Shown: positions 51,813-61,081 of the stretch, piece by piece
Layout of the letters: each line of letters opens with the position of its first letter
Position numbering within the stretch: the stretch's first letter is position 1
Source of the DNA: Pseudoalteromonas luteoviolacea
GTDB lineage: Bacteria; Pseudomonadota; Gammaproteobacteria; Enterobacterales; Alteromonadaceae
Length of the DNA: 64,000 nt
Direction of reading: 5' to 3'
NCBI RefSeq assembly: GCF_001696455.1
Contig: NZ_MAUJ01000007.1
Location: 124,001-188,000 of the forward strand
The notes under the pieces: generated by a model
Told to the model about the DNA's origin: nothing
What the model saw: only the letters and a program-made list of their open reading frames with translations
Database searches by the model: none
Made by a program: the position numbers and the translations under genes

Positions 51813-52251
51813 TAGTTATGAACCTCAAGAATATCAACTTCAAACGTCACTACCTGCCCAGCTAACGGATGATTAAAATCAACCGTAACTGAGTCCCCTG
51901 CAACATCTCTGATTAACCCAGGAAGCTCTGTGCCATCAGGTTGAGTGAACGCAATAATACTCCCGACTTCAGCTGGTGTATCTGTACCAAATTTAGTTCT
52001 ATCTAGGTAATAGATGTTATCAGGGTTTGGCATGCCAAAGCATCCTCTGGCTGCAGTTCAAAAGACTTGTTATCGCCTTCTTTTAACCCAAGCAAGCAGC
52101 TTTCAAAATTTTCTGTGAGGCTTCCATCTCCCATAAATAACTTTGCAGGCTTATTGTTAACCTTAGTTGAGTCTGCAGCAGAACCATCTTCCAACTTAAT
52201 TGAATAGTGGAATAGCACTTCTGATTTTGGGCCTATGGCTTGTTCACTCAC
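51812..52251 (-). pseudogene. fkpB: FKBP-type peptidyl-prolyl isomerase FkpB (SlpA), frame broken by one base
   Basis: The first frame (52251 down to about 52040, MSEQAIGPKSEVLFHYSIKL...LQPEDA) matches E. coli FkpB, then shifts and ends at 52003. The second frame (from 52033, MPNPDNIYYLDRTKFG...VDFNHPLAGQVVTFEVDIL) matches the rest. One extra A in the AAA run at 52037-52039 (plus strand) would read PEDAFGMPNPDN, exactly as in the family, and give 146 residues against 149. The gene overlaps lspA by four bases and ispH by one, as expected for an intact operon member. FkpB is a chaperone-isomerase. Sequencing error or true frameshift cannot be told from here. Confidence 0.9.
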
Positions 52252-52754
52252 GCTTTTGTCTCCCGAGTATCTGTCTTATCACCGAAAAATGCATCAAATA
52301 GAAGTAACCCAGCACCGCCAACTATCGCCATGTCAGCAACGTTAAATGCTGGATAATGCCAATCTTTATAGTAAAAATGTAAGAAATCGACAACATAGCC
52401 TAGCGTTACTCGGTCATAGAGGTTGCCGATTGCACCAGCTAACACGAGCGAGTATGCACCACACAACACCCAGTTGTTTGCGCGCAAATTTTTCAGCCAG
52501 ACAACTAACAGTACGCTAATTGCCACAGCAATCCCGCTTAAAAACCATCGCTGCCAACCGCCAGCTTCGCTTAAAAAGCTAAACGCAGCGCCATAGTTGT
52601 GCATATAGGTAAAGTTAAAGAATGGTAATAACTCAATAGAATCGTAAAGCTTCATATTTGCCACGACTAGTGCTTTGGTACCAAAGTCTACTGCAAAAAG
52701 CAGTAGACTTAACCATAACCACACTAGACCACTACGTTCGGTCAAATTGGTCAC
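52248..52754 (-). CDS. lspA: Lipoprotein signal peptidase (signal peptidase II)
   Basis: The 168-residue inner-membrane aspartyl protease has four spans. The catalytic aspartates are in GAIGNLYDRVTLGYVVDF and FNVADMAIVGGAGL, and the NYGAAFSF segment is conserved. It removes signal peptides from prolipoproteins such as BamD and the transglycosylase in this window. It lies nine bases after ileS and overlaps fkpB by four. Confidence 0.97.
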   Translation of the reverse strand: MTNLTERSGLVWLWLSLLLFAVDFGTKALVVANMKLYDSIELLPFFNFTYMHNYGAAFSFLSEAGGWQRWFLSGIAVAISVLLVVWLKNLRANNWVLCGAYSLVLAGAIGNLYDRVTLGYVVDFLHFYYKDWHYPAFNVADMAIVGGAGLLLFDAFFGDKTDTRETKA

Positions 52755-52763
52755 TTAAAACTC

Positions 52764-55592
52764 CTATGCAAACTTACGTTGCTCACCTTCGCCATCGACG
52801 TTAGTAATACAACGACCACACAACTCAGGGTGTTGTTCATTGCTACCTACATCTTCACTGTGGTGCCAACAACGCTCACACTTAGCGGCGTCTGTTGCAG
52901 CAACTTTAATGAATAAGCCGTCGATTTCAGAAGCAACCGCACCTTCTGGCTTACTTGTCACTACTTCAACATGTGCTTTAGAAGTTAATAATACAAAACG
53001 CAGTTCATCTTCTAAACCTTGCAGCTTTTCAGCAAGCTCACCACCTGTGTATAGCGTAACTTCAGCTTGAAGCGTTGCACCAATCACTTCTTCTTTACGT
53101 GCATTCTCCATCACACGGTTCACTTCATCACGTACGTTTAACAATTCTTGCCAGAACTCGTTGTCAAACTTGCCGCAAGTTGCACCACTGATACCTTCAT
53201 ACCAAACGTCTGTGAATACAAACTCACCGCGTTCACCAGGTAGAACTTCCCAGATCTCTTGTGCTGTAAAGCTTAAGATTGGCGCCATCCAGCGAGTCAT
53301 TGCTTCTGCAATGTGATAAAGCGCGGTTTGACAAGAACGTCTTGCATGGCTATCGCTCTTAGCCGTGTACTGTCTGTCTTTGATCACGTCTAAGTAGAAA
53401 GAGCCTAGTTCGCCTGTACAGAAATTCATTAGTTTCTGAGTAACTACCAGCATTTGGTAATTGTCATACGCTTCAACAATTTCATTTTGTAGCTCAGCAG
53501 CCTGTGCCACGATCCATCTATCAAGTTCAACCATGTCTTCAATCGCAACTGAGTCTGTCTCAGGGTTGAAGCCACTTAAGTTGGACAATAGGTAACGGCT
53601 GGTGTTACGGATACGGCGGTAACGATCAGCAGAGCGTTTGAAAATCTCATCAGACACTGTCATTTCTGCTGTGTAGTCCGTTGATGCAACCCATAAACGT
53701 AAGATGTCCGCACCAAGCTTATTCATGATATCTTGAGGAGAAATAACATTGCCTAAAGACTTTGACATCTTGCGGCCATTCTCATCAACGGTGAAACCAT
53801 GCGTAAGCACTTGTTTATAAGGCGCGTGACCATTGATAGCAACCGAAGTCATCATTGAAGACATAAACCAGCCACGATGCTGGTCAGAGCCTTCTAAGTA
53901 TAGATCAGCTGGGCCTGTCAGCTCTTCACGTGCATCAACAACACATGCGTGCGTCACGCCAGAGTCAAACCACACGTCTAATGTGTCTTGTACCTTAACA
54001 TATTGCTGCGCGTCAGCTTCATTTAGTAAGCTGCTTGGCTCAAGGTCATACCAAGCTTGAATACCTGATTGATCCACTAAGTCTGCCACTTTCGCAATTA
54101 GGCTTTCAGTATCAGGGTGAAGTGCACCAGTGTCTTTATCAACAAATAGTGCAATTGGCACACCCCAAGTACGCTGACGAGAAATACACCAATCAGGACG
54201 ACCTTCAACCATATTTGCAATACGGTTTTCACCCCATGCAGGGATCCACTGCGTTTTTTCGATTTCTTGCATTGAATCTTTGCGAAGATCGGCTTGGTCC
54301 ATGCTCACAAACCATTGAGGAGTAGCACGGAAAATAATTGGTGTCTTATGTCTCCAACAATGCGGGTAACTGTGCGTTAATGCATGGTGATGCATTAACA
54401 TGCCTTTCTCAGTCAGTAATTCAATTACGTTTGCATTGGCTTTGAATACGTGCTGACCTGCAAAAATGGGGGTATCAGGTAAATACACGCCATTTGCACC
54501 AACCGGGTTCGCAACTTCTAGACCGTATGCTTGGCCGGCCACAAAATCCTCTTGACCGTGGCCAGGCGCGGTATGAACGATACCTGTACCTGAATCAGTA
54601 GTAACGTGCTCACCTAAGATGACTGGTACATTGAAATCGTAAAATGGGTGTGCTACTTCTAGCTTTTCAAGCACGTCCCCTTTACAGTAGCCCAACACGT
54701 GATAGTGTTTAAAGCCAAAGCGATCTAGTGCATCTTTAACCAGTTCAGAGCCAAGTACTAAGCGCTGCTCTTTACCTTCGTCTTCAACTTGTACAAGTGC
54801 GTATTCAAGGCCGCCATGCACAGCTACGGCACGGTTTGCAGGTAGTGTCCAAGGTGTTGTTGTCCAAATTACGGTGCTAATAGTACCGTTACCTTTATGA
54901 CCTTCAGCCAATGCAAATGCACTTTCAACCGCGCTTGCATCTGTAAACTCAAAGCGCACGTCAATTGCTGGAGATTGTTTGTCTTGATATTCAACTTCAG
55001 CTTCTGCAAGTGCAGAACCACAGTCTGTACACCAGTGCACAGGTTTTGCGCCTTTGTGTAAGTGGCCATTTTTAATGATACGACCTAGTACACGAATCGC
55101 GTTCGCTTCAAAGTCGTAGTTCATTGTGAGATATGGTTTATCCCAGTCACCAAATACGCCTAATCGTTTGAAGTCTGTCTTTTGACCTTCAACTTGCTTA
55201 CGAGCATATTCACGACATTTTTCTCTGAACTCAGCAACAGATACTTTTTTGCCTGGCTTACCAACTTTTTTCTCTACCATCAACTCAATTGGAAGACCGT
55301 GACAGTCCCAACCAGGCACATAAGGTGCGTCAAAGTCAGATAAGGTCTTAGACTTAATGATAATGTCTTTTAAAATTTTATTTACTGAATGGCCCAAGTG
55401 TATATTGCCATTCGCATAAGGAGGGCCATCGTGCAGTATAAATGGCTTTTTACCTTTTTTCGCAATGCGAATTTGACCATATAGGTCTTGTTCATACCAT
55501 TTTTTAAGCATTTTGGGTTCGCGTTGTGCCAAATTGCCACGCATCGGAAACTGTGTTTCCGGTAAATTCAAAGTATGTTTGTATTCGCTCAT
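52764..55592 (-). CDS. ileS: Isoleucyl-tRNA synthetase
   Basis: The 942-residue class I synthetase (E. coli 938) has the HIGH-type motif YANGNIHLGHS, KMSKS in ENGRKMSKSLGNV, the editing domain (about 200-400, TTPWTLPANRAVAV) and a C-terminal zinc site (CERCWHHSED, CGRC). It charges tRNA-Ile and edits valine. It is in the ribF-ileS-lspA-fkpB-ispH group, 24 bases after ribF. Confidence 0.98.
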   Translation of the reverse strand: MSEYKHTLNLPETQFPMRGNLAQREPKMLKKWYEQDLYGQIRIAKKGKKPFILHDGPPYANGNIHLGHSVNKILKDIIIKSKTLSDFDAPYVPGWDCHGLPIELMVEKKVGKPGKKVSVAEFREKCREYARKQVEGQKTDFKRLGVFGDWDKPYLTMNYDFEANAIRVLGRIIKNGHLHKGAKPVHWCTDCGSALAEAEVEYQDKQSPAIDVRFEFTDASAVESAFALAEGHKGNGTISTVIWTTTPWTLPANRAVAVHGGLEYALVQVEDEGKEQRLVLGSELVKDALDRFGFKHYHVLGYCKGDVLEKLEVAHPFYDFNVPVILGEHVTTDSGTGIVHTAPGHGQEDFVAGQAYGLEVANPVGANGVYLPDTPIFAGQHVFKANANVIELLTEKGMLMHHHALTHSYPHCWRHKTPIIFRATPQWFVSMDQADLRKDSMQEIEKTQWIPAWGENRIANMVEGRPDWCISRQRTWGVPIALFVDKDTGALHPDTESLIAKVADLVDQSGIQAWYDLEPSSLLNEADAQQYVKVQDTLDVWFDSGVTHACVVDAREELTGPADLYLEGSDQHRGWFMSSMMTSVAINGHAPYKQVLTHGFTVDENGRKMSKSLGNVISPQDIMNKLGADILRLWVASTDYTAEMTVSDEIFKRSADRYRRIRNTSRYLLSNLSGFNPETDSVAIEDMVELDRWIVAQAAELQNEIVEAYDNYQMLVVTQKLMNFCTGELGSFYLDVIKDRQYTAKSDSHARRSCQTALYHIAEAMTRWMAPILSFTAQEIWEVLPGERGEFVFTDVWYEGISGATCGKFDNEFWQELLNVRDEVNRVMENARKEEVIGATLQAEVTLYTGGELAEKLQGLEDELRFVLLTSKAHVEVVTSKPEGAVASEIDGLFIKVAATDAAKCERCWHHSEDVGSNEQHPELCGRCITNVDGEGEQRKFA

Positions 55593-55616
55593 TTAACTTA
55601 CTTTCCGTTCGGCTAC

Positions 55617-56543
55617 CTAAATTTTAGAAAATACTGCTTTGGCTGCATCGACATCCGCGGTGATCTGCTGTGTCAAATGTGCCAATGACTCAAATTTTTG
55701 CTCATCTCGAAGCTTATTGATAAGCTCCACTTTAATAAATTGACCGTAGATATTTTGGTCAAAATCAAACAGGTGAACCTCCAACAACGCTCGTTTGCCG
55801 TTTAATGTTGGTTTAGTACCAACATTGGCTACACCCTTGAATACTTCATTATTAATGTAAACATTAACCGCAAAAACTCCCTGAACAGGGCTTACTTGCC
55901 TTTTTAATGCGACATTAGCGGTTCGAAAGCCAAGCTCTCGGCCCTTTTTCCAACCGTGGATCACTCGTCCAGAAATCGCATAAGTGTGACCAAGCATTTC
56001 ATGTGCTTTGTCTACATCCCCTTCTGCGAGCGCTGCACGAATTAAAGTACTACTCACTCTACTATTTTGTTGACGAAAGCTCTGCGTATCTTTTACGTGC
56101 ACACCAAGCTCTTTGCCGATTTCACGAAGCATTGCAAAGTCTCCTTTGCGCGCTTTGCCAAATCGGAAGTCATCTCCAACGGTTAACGCTTTCACACCTA
56201 ATTTTTGATATAAGACTTCTCGGACAAAATACTCAGCTTCTAAATTTGAAAACTTGTTGTTAAAGCTGACACATATCACTCTCTCTATGCCTATCTCGGC
56301 AAGTAGTGCGAGTTTGTCTCGTAGTCGAGTTAATCGAGCCGGTGCCTTAGATTTAATAAAAAATTCTTGCGGCTGAGGCTCGAACAGCATCACGGTACTA
56401 GGCAAATTGTATTTTTCAGCATCCGCCTTTAGCCCCTTCAATACTTCGGTATGACCCAAATGCACACCATCAAAGTTGCCTATGGTTAACACACAACCAT
56501 AGTGATGTGGCCGAATATTGTGGATGCCCCTGATCAATTGCAT
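55617..56543 (-). CDS. ribF: Bifunctional riboflavin kinase / FAD synthetase
   Basis: The 308-residue enzyme (E. coli 313) phosphorylates riboflavin to FMN and adenylates FMN to FAD. The N-terminal adenylyltransferase has TIGNFDGVHLGH and VGDDFRFGKARKGD; the C-terminal kinase has FRTANVALKR, GVFAVNV and GTKPTLNG. It precedes ileS and is preceded by murJ on the same strand with 98 bases between. Its FMN product serves enzymes such as AroC. Confidence 0.97.
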   Translation of the reverse strand: MQLIRGIHNIRPHHYGCVLTIGNFDGVHLGHTEVLKGLKADAEKYNLPSTVMLFEPQPQEFFIKSKAPARLTRLRDKLALLAEIGIERVICVSFNNKFSNLEAEYFVREVLYQKLGVKALTVGDDFRFGKARKGDFAMLREIGKELGVHVKDTQSFRQQNSRVSSTLIRAALAEGDVDKAHEMLGHTYAISGRVIHGWKKGRELGFRTANVALKRQVSPVQGVFAVNVYINNEVFKGVANVGTKPTLNGKRALLEVHLFDFDQNIYGQFIKVELINKLRDEQKFESLAHLTQQITADVDAAKAVFSKI

Positions 56544-56641
56544 ACAACGAGTGCCTTTTTGCTCGAGTCTTCAAAAAGCCCGATTATACCCAAGTTACCT
56601 AGAAATGCGAGCTATGAACACGTTTCAAACCGACCTATTTC

Positions 56642-58225
56642 TTAATCAAGTTGCTTGATCTCTTTGATTGTCGATATTCGGACCCCAAAAATAAACATTA
56701 TTGAGAAATATAGCGTCATAGCAACAGCTAACAAACCGCAAAGAATTGAGACTTGCATCAACGTGCTCTCCTGCTGCCAAGCCATTTGCTGAGATAACCA
56801 GTAAACCGAAAGAGACATGACAATGGTCGCTACAATAGACTTCAAAGCGAACCAAATGGTAAAGCGAGAAACTCGGTAGACATTGTCACTGCGCAGTGCC
56901 AAGTAAAGTAATAATGCATTACATGTCGCTGATAAAGAAGTTGCCAAAGCCAGTCCCAAGTACCCGATAAATGGGGCTAATGCCAAGTTGAAAACCATAT
57001 TCAATACCAACGCCTTTATGCCTATCTTTACCGGGGTCTTAGTGTCTTGACGGGCATAAAAACCGGGCGCCAATACCTTGATAAGCATAAAGCTCACAAG
57101 TCCAACACTATACGCTGTTACACCTGCGCTTACCGCTGCGATATTATCCACACCAGAATTGAGAAACTCACCATGGCCAAACAAAACAGAAATAATTAAC
57201 GGGCTAATTACAATTAACCCGCCCATAGCAGGTATACCCAGTAGCAAAACAAATCGCACGCCCCAGTCCATTGTCTTTTGAAAATCTTCTGATTTATCAT
57301 TAGCATGTAATTTAGAAAGCGTTGGTAAAATTACCGTTGCAATGGCAATACCGAATAACCCCAGAGGAAATTCAATTAGCCTATCTGAATAGTAAAGCCA
57401 TGCAATGGACCCAGTCATTAACGCAGCAGCAATGATTGTATCTAGTAGTAAGTTTATCTGACTCACCGACACACCAAAAATCGCAGGCAGCATCAGCTTG
57501 CGCACTTTTACGACATTGGGTGCTCGCCATGCAAAAGATGGTTTAGACAACATCCCCAACTTGCCAAGAAAAGGGAGTTGAAACAACAACTGAATCAGAC
57601 CGCCTATGAATACACCAATAGCCAATGCGTATGCACCTTGATCAAATTTGTCATGTAGGAAAATAGCGCAACTGATCAGACTTACGTTAAGGAGTACAGG
57701 CGTAAATGCTGCGACGGAGAATCGATTGTAAACGTTAAGCACAGCACCACTTAGCGCAACCAAAGAGATAAAAAATAAATATGGCACTGTAAATTTCAAC
57801 AAATTACTAGCCAGCGTATATTTGGCAGCACTTTCGCCACCTTGCCACCAATCAATAAACCAAGTTGTGCCAAAGAGCGCCGCAATCACAGGAGAACCTA
57901 TCACCCCCAAAATAGTAACTAGCAACAGAATGGTACCCAACGTCCCTGCCGCTTGAGCAACAAAAACCCGCACCTGATCGTCACCGTGCTTTTCTTTTAT
58001 TTCTGACAGCACAGGGATAAATGCTTGGGCAAAGGCCCCCTCTGCGAACAAACGTCTGAAAAAATTAGGGATCCGATTAGCAAATAAAAAGACATCAGCA
58101 GCAAGTCCCGCGCCGAGTAAGTTTGCTACCACGGCATCGCGTATAAGCCCCAAAATTCGAGACAACATCGTCATTGCACTTACAATCATGCCCGACTTAA
58201 ACAACCCTTTCGCCACTAAATTCAC
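56642..58225 (-). CDS. murJ: Lipid II flippase MurJ
   Basis: The 527-residue membrane protein of the MATE-like MOP superfamily has about 14 spans, with SRILGLIRDAVVANLLGAG and RIPNFFRRLFAEGAFAQAF near the start, both MurJ hallmarks carrying the essential Arg residues. It flips lipid II to the periplasm for peptidoglycan synthesis. The start is probably GTG 58225; GTG 58216, nearer an AGGTGA site, is also possible. It is divergent from rpsT, as in E. coli. Confidence 0.96.
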   Translation of the reverse strand: MNLVAKGLFKSGMIVSAMTMLSRILGLIRDAVVANLLGAGLAADVFLFANRIPNFFRRLFAEGAFAQAFIPVLSEIKEKHGDDQVRVFVAQAAGTLGTILLLVTILGVIGSPVIAALFGTTWFIDWWQGGESAAKYTLASNLLKFTVPYLFFISLVALSGAVLNVYNRFSVAAFTPVLLNVSLISCAIFLHDKFDQGAYALAIGVFIGGLIQLLFQLPFLGKLGMLSKPSFAWRAPNVVKVRKLMLPAIFGVSVSQINLLLDTIIAAALMTGSIAWLYYSDRLIEFPLGLFGIAIATVILPTLSKLHANDKSEDFQKTMDWGVRFVLLLGIPAMGGLIVISPLIISVLFGHGEFLNSGVDNIAAVSAGVTAYSVGLVSFMLIKVLAPGFYARQDTKTPVKIGIKALVLNMVFNLALAPFIGYLGLALATSLSATCNALLLYLALRSDNVYRVSRFTIWFALKSIVATIVMSLSVYWLSQQMAWQQESTLMQVSILCGLLAVAMTLYFSIMFIFGVRISTIKEIKQLD

Positions 58226-58621
58226 CTAACTATCCAATTGAGGGCGTCAAGTATGCCATATACTCAACAGAACCATAATAGAAAACCTTTATTCACTCCA
58301 ATCGCCTATCGCCTAAACATAACGCTAGGCTTGAGTTGACTGTTTTGCTACAATGGCGCCATTAATCAGGGGACCAAAGGTTTCTTGATTCGTTGTCTGT
58401 TATCGCTGTTGCCGAGGGCCTAAGGTTAAGGAGATAGTTAAAACAGACAGATAGGAACACGCAATTTATAACTTATTTTGCGATAGGTAAAAACCTGCGT
58501 GTATTCCGCATGAAACAATTAGGCCGGACAGGTTATTTTTTATTGACATTGGATCATAAAACAGGCATAGTCCTCGGCCTTTAAACTAAGCTTATTTTTA
58601 AAAGATTGTTAGGAGCATACC
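58226..58621. other. Divergent murJ/rpsT control region
   Basis: There is no gene in these 396 bases. An extended -10 (TGCTACAAT, 58346-58354) and a full promoter (58543-58571) point toward rpsT. Between them is a dyad, ACACGCA (58457-58463) with TGCGTGT (58496-58502), and other GC-rich stretches that could form RNA structure in the longer transcript. Confidence 0.6.
58543..58571 (+). promoter_or_regulatory. Sigma70-type promoter of rpsT
   Basis: TTGACA (58543-58548) and CATAGT (58566-58571) are separated by 17 bases. The predicted leader is about 45 bases before the UUG start. Confidence 0.7.
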
Positions 58622-58882
58622 TTGGCTAACATCAAGTCTGCAAAAAAACGCGCTATCACTAGCGAAAAGCGTCGTCAGCACAACGCAAGCCGTCGTTCAA
58701 TGATGCGTACTTACTTCAAAAAAGTAATCGCTGCTATTGAAGCTGGTGATAAAGAAGCTGCACAGCAAGCATTCGCTGTTGCAACTCCAATCCTTGACCG
58801 CTACGCAACTAAAGGTCTAATCCACAAGAACAAAGCTGCTCGTCATAAGAGCCGCCTAGCTGCTAAAATCAAAGCGCTATAA
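58622..58882 (+). CDS. rpsT: 30S ribosomal protein S20, UUG start
   Basis: The 86-residue basic protein begins (M)ANIKSAKKRA and matches E. coli S20 (87 residues). The start codon is TTG 58622 behind AGGAG; the E. coli gene also starts with UUG, and that weak codon is needed for S20's feedback on its own translation. S20 binds 16S rRNA early in assembly. A bidirectional terminator follows. Confidence 0.98.
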   Translation: MANIKSAKKRAITSEKRRQHNASRRSMMRTYFKKVIAAIEAGDKEAAQQAFAVATPILDRYATKGLIHKNKAARHKSRLAAKIKAL

Positions 58883-58894
58883 TCTGTGGAAATG

Positions 58895-58930
58895 GATATA
58901 AAAAAACCGACGTAAGTCGTTTTTTATATC
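58895..58930. terminator. Bidirectional terminator, rpsT / orphan receiver
   Basis: GATATAAAAAA...GAC (58895-58910) is complementary to GTC...TTTTTTATATC (58915-58930) around GTAA, with short mismatches near the loop and A/T tracts on both sides. Confidence 0.75.
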
Positions 58931-58946
58931 TGTAATTCACCAATAT

Positions 58947-59330
58947 CTAAGCTATTTCTAATTTAGGGTAAAATTTCTTCAACATTGCCGCAATTTTCTT
59001 CGGAGAAAATGGCTTTACTACAAACCCTTTTGCGCCTCGCTCTATTGCATCTTTAACATTATCAACTGTGGAATGTGCAGACACCATCACCACATTAATA
59101 TCAGGGTTTATCTGTGCCAAATCGGCAATAAGTTCTTTACCATCTCCATCAGGTAATTCAATATCTAAAAAAACAATATCAAAATGACGCTCTTCACACG
59201 CATTTATACACTGTTTCGCTGTCGAAGCTTCTGTGACATTGTCGATTCCCAGATGCATCAGTGTTTGATGCAAAAAGCTTCTAACAGTTCCTACATCATC
59301 AACAATGAGAATAGAGATTTGTTGTTCCAT
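58947..59330 (-). CDS. Orphan single-receiver response regulator (CheY-like)
   Basis: The 127-residue protein is one receiver domain with Asp11/Asp12, phosphoacceptor Asp56 in FLDIELPDGDG, Ser in VSAHS and Lys in VVKPF, so it should be phosphorylatable. It has no output domain, and no kinase, chemotaxis or phosphatase gene is near. It probably works by protein contact, but the partner is unknown. It is convergent with rpsT. Confidence 0.88.
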   Translation of the reverse strand: MEQQISILIVDDVGTVRSFLHQTLMHLGIDNVTEASTAKQCINACEERHFDIVFLDIELPDGDGKELIADLAQINPDINVVMVSAHSTVDNVKDAIERGAKGFVVKPFSPKKIAAMLKKFYPKLEIA

Positions 59331-59422
59331 ATCCTTTCCCGTGGGCTAGTAATTAGAAATGCGCTATCATCTATAGCATAGAACTATTATAGAGTCCTGC
59401 AACCAAAAGGCTACACCTAAGC

Positions 59423-59884
59423 ATGGCAATTAATCCAAAAAAACAAACACTCCTAAATAAAAGCGAGTTTCAAAAGCAACAAGCAGCTAAAAAGAAAAAA
59501 CAACGTCTGTCACCACAACAAAAAATGCGTCAACAAGCCCTTCAACAACAAGCTCTGCAAAATGCTGCAACCGAAGCATCTCCTAAGCCGAAAGCTAAAA
59601 AGATGATAATTATTGGAATATTAGCAGTTGTTGCCGTTCTTTTCCCCAAACCTCAGCTCATCACTTATAAAAAACTGGGGCTGGTTGCTCAAAGTGTGTA
59701 TTGGCCCGGCCTGCCCGGCGTAAAACCCGTCCTTTTTGATTCAATTTTACAGCCTATACCTGCGCTAGATAGAGATACGCTTTATTTGTGTCAAGATGTA
59801 TCAAACCCAGACACCTGCCAAAAGTATGCAATTATCAAGAAAGAAGGATTCATAGCCGCAATGAAAAACTTAATTTTAGATTAA
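59423..59884 (+). CDS. Hypothetical single-span membrane protein (153 aa)
   Basis: The N-terminal 60 residues are rich in Lys and Gln (QQAAKKKKQRLSPQQKMRQQ) and probably cytoplasmic; one hydrophobic span follows (MIIIGILAVVAVLF, about 61-74), then an external domain of about 80 residues with two Cys (LCQDVSNPDTCQKY) that could form a disulfide. No family is recognised. It is divergent from the orphan receiver. The start lacks a strong ribosome binding site. Confidence 0.7.
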   Translation: MAINPKKQTLLNKSEFQKQQAAKKKKQRLSPQQKMRQQALQQQALQNAATEASPKPKAKKMIIIGILAVVAVLFPKPQLITYKKLGLVAQSVYWPGLPGVKPVLFDSILQPIPALDRDTLYLCQDVSNPDTCQKYAIIKKEGFIAAMKNLILD

Positions 59885-59986
59885 AAAAACTAATCCGAAA
59901 ATAGTAAAATTACTCGTTTGAAGTGAATAAAAAAGCGGCGCATAATGGCGCCCCTTTGCAATCATTTATGGAGTTATTTTAAGATC

Positions 59987-60226
59987 ATGGCTAACGAGTT
60001 TGACTGGTTACTAAATACATTACTGCTAGTACTGGGATTTGGAGCTCTTTTTATCAATCATCGTACATTACTGCGTATAGCGGCCGTTATGGCTTGTAGT
60101 TTGTTGTTTGTATTGTTTAGTCTGGATCTTATGAATACTTCAGTGATTTCTAACTTAGGCTTAATATTGATCAATTCTTTCTATCTCTTTAAAGTTTTTA
60201 CAACAGAGCAATACGACGCCAACTAA
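59987..60226 (+). CDS. Hypothetical small membrane protein (79 aa)
   Basis: The product begins MANEFDWLLNTLLLVLGFGA and is almost wholly hydrophobic, with two or three spans. No family is recognised. ATG 59987 is preferred over 59945 because the latter would add an unusual Cys/Trp-rich stretch; the ribosome binding site is weak either way. It lies 102 bases after the 153-aa protein gene and may share its transcript. Confidence 0.55.
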   Translation: MANEFDWLLNTLLLVLGFGALFINHRTLLRIAAVMACSLLFVLFSLDLMNTSVISNLGLILINSFYLFKVFTTEQYDAN

Positions 60227-60453
60227 GCCCACATATTCCCCGCCGAACTCAAACGTTCCGGCAATAAATCATTAAAAATATCTATCAAGAATTACTACAT
60301 AATTATTCACATTTAATTTCCTCTTAAAGTGTAATTTATTTCCGTGCTTCTCACGAGTAGTGAAAAAAGCAGCAATCGCATTAGTAGCTCTATTCAAATG
60401 CACCACTGTTAAGCTAGAATCGAGGAAATTGCACCGTATTGGGGAGAGTTAAT

Positions 60454-61035
60454 ATGGCCATGACTGATGAAGAGCTATTTTTAGCTTCCATGGGCGACGT
60501 TGTTCCGTTGGCACAAGATAATCGGGCACAACTTCAGCGCCAAAAGAACCAACCAAGCGACGCACAGCTCGCAAGAAGAGCAGCTGCACAAAAAGAACTC
60601 GATTTTGACCCAAATTTTCTTTCCACTGAATATGTAGACCTTCTCGACCCTCATGATCAACTTGGTTATAAGAAGGATGGTGTGCAAGAAGGTGTATACA
60701 AAAACCTGCGGCTTGGTAAGTATCAAATCGACGCGACTGCGGATTTACATGGGAAAACTTTTTTAGAAGCACGCCAATCACTGTTTGAATTTGTGACGGA
60801 CTGCCAAAAGCGCAATATTAGAGTGTTGTTGCTCCGTCATGGAATTGGACTCAAAAGCAAACCCTTTCCCGCCATTTTAAAAAGCTACTGTAATAAGTGG
60901 CTGCAAGAAATGCCTCAAGTATTGGCTTTCCACTCAGCATTAACTTGCCATGGTGGAAGCGGCTCTACCTATGTGTTACTAAAAAAGAGTGAAGAAAAGA
61001 AACTGGAAAATCGAGAGATCCACGCAAAAAGGTAA
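60454..61035 (+). CDS. smrA: Smr-domain endonuclease SmrA (YdaL-like)
   Basis: The 193-residue protein (E. coli YdaL 187) has an N-terminal helical region (MTDEELFLASMGDVVPL) and a C-terminal Smr domain with the motifs ATADLHGKTFLEARQSL and LLRHGIGLKSKP. E. coli SmrA has DNA/RNA-binding and nicking activity in vitro. ATG 60454 follows GGGGAGAG. It is a distant paralogue of smrB at 4459 and has no conserved neighbours here. Confidence 0.92.
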   Translation: MAMTDEELFLASMGDVVPLAQDNRAQLQRQKNQPSDAQLARRAAAQKELDFDPNFLSTEYVDLLDPHDQLGYKKDGVQEGVYKNLRLGKYQIDATADLHGKTFLEARQSLFEFVTDCQKRNIRVLLLRHGIGLKSKPFPAILKSYCNKWLQEMPQVLAFHSALTCHGGSGSTYVLLKKSEEKKLENREIHAKR

Positions 61036-61059
61036 TATGCCTTAACGCATCATTTTTAA

Positions 61060-61080
61060 ATTGGGGCGAGCTGCCCCAAT
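61060..61080. terminator. Hairpin between smrA and the 47-aa peptide gene
   Basis: ATTGGGGC (61060-61067) pairs with GCCCCAAT (61073-61080). T tracts are short on both sides, so termination is likely but modest. Confidence 0.5.
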
Positions 61081-61081
61081 A

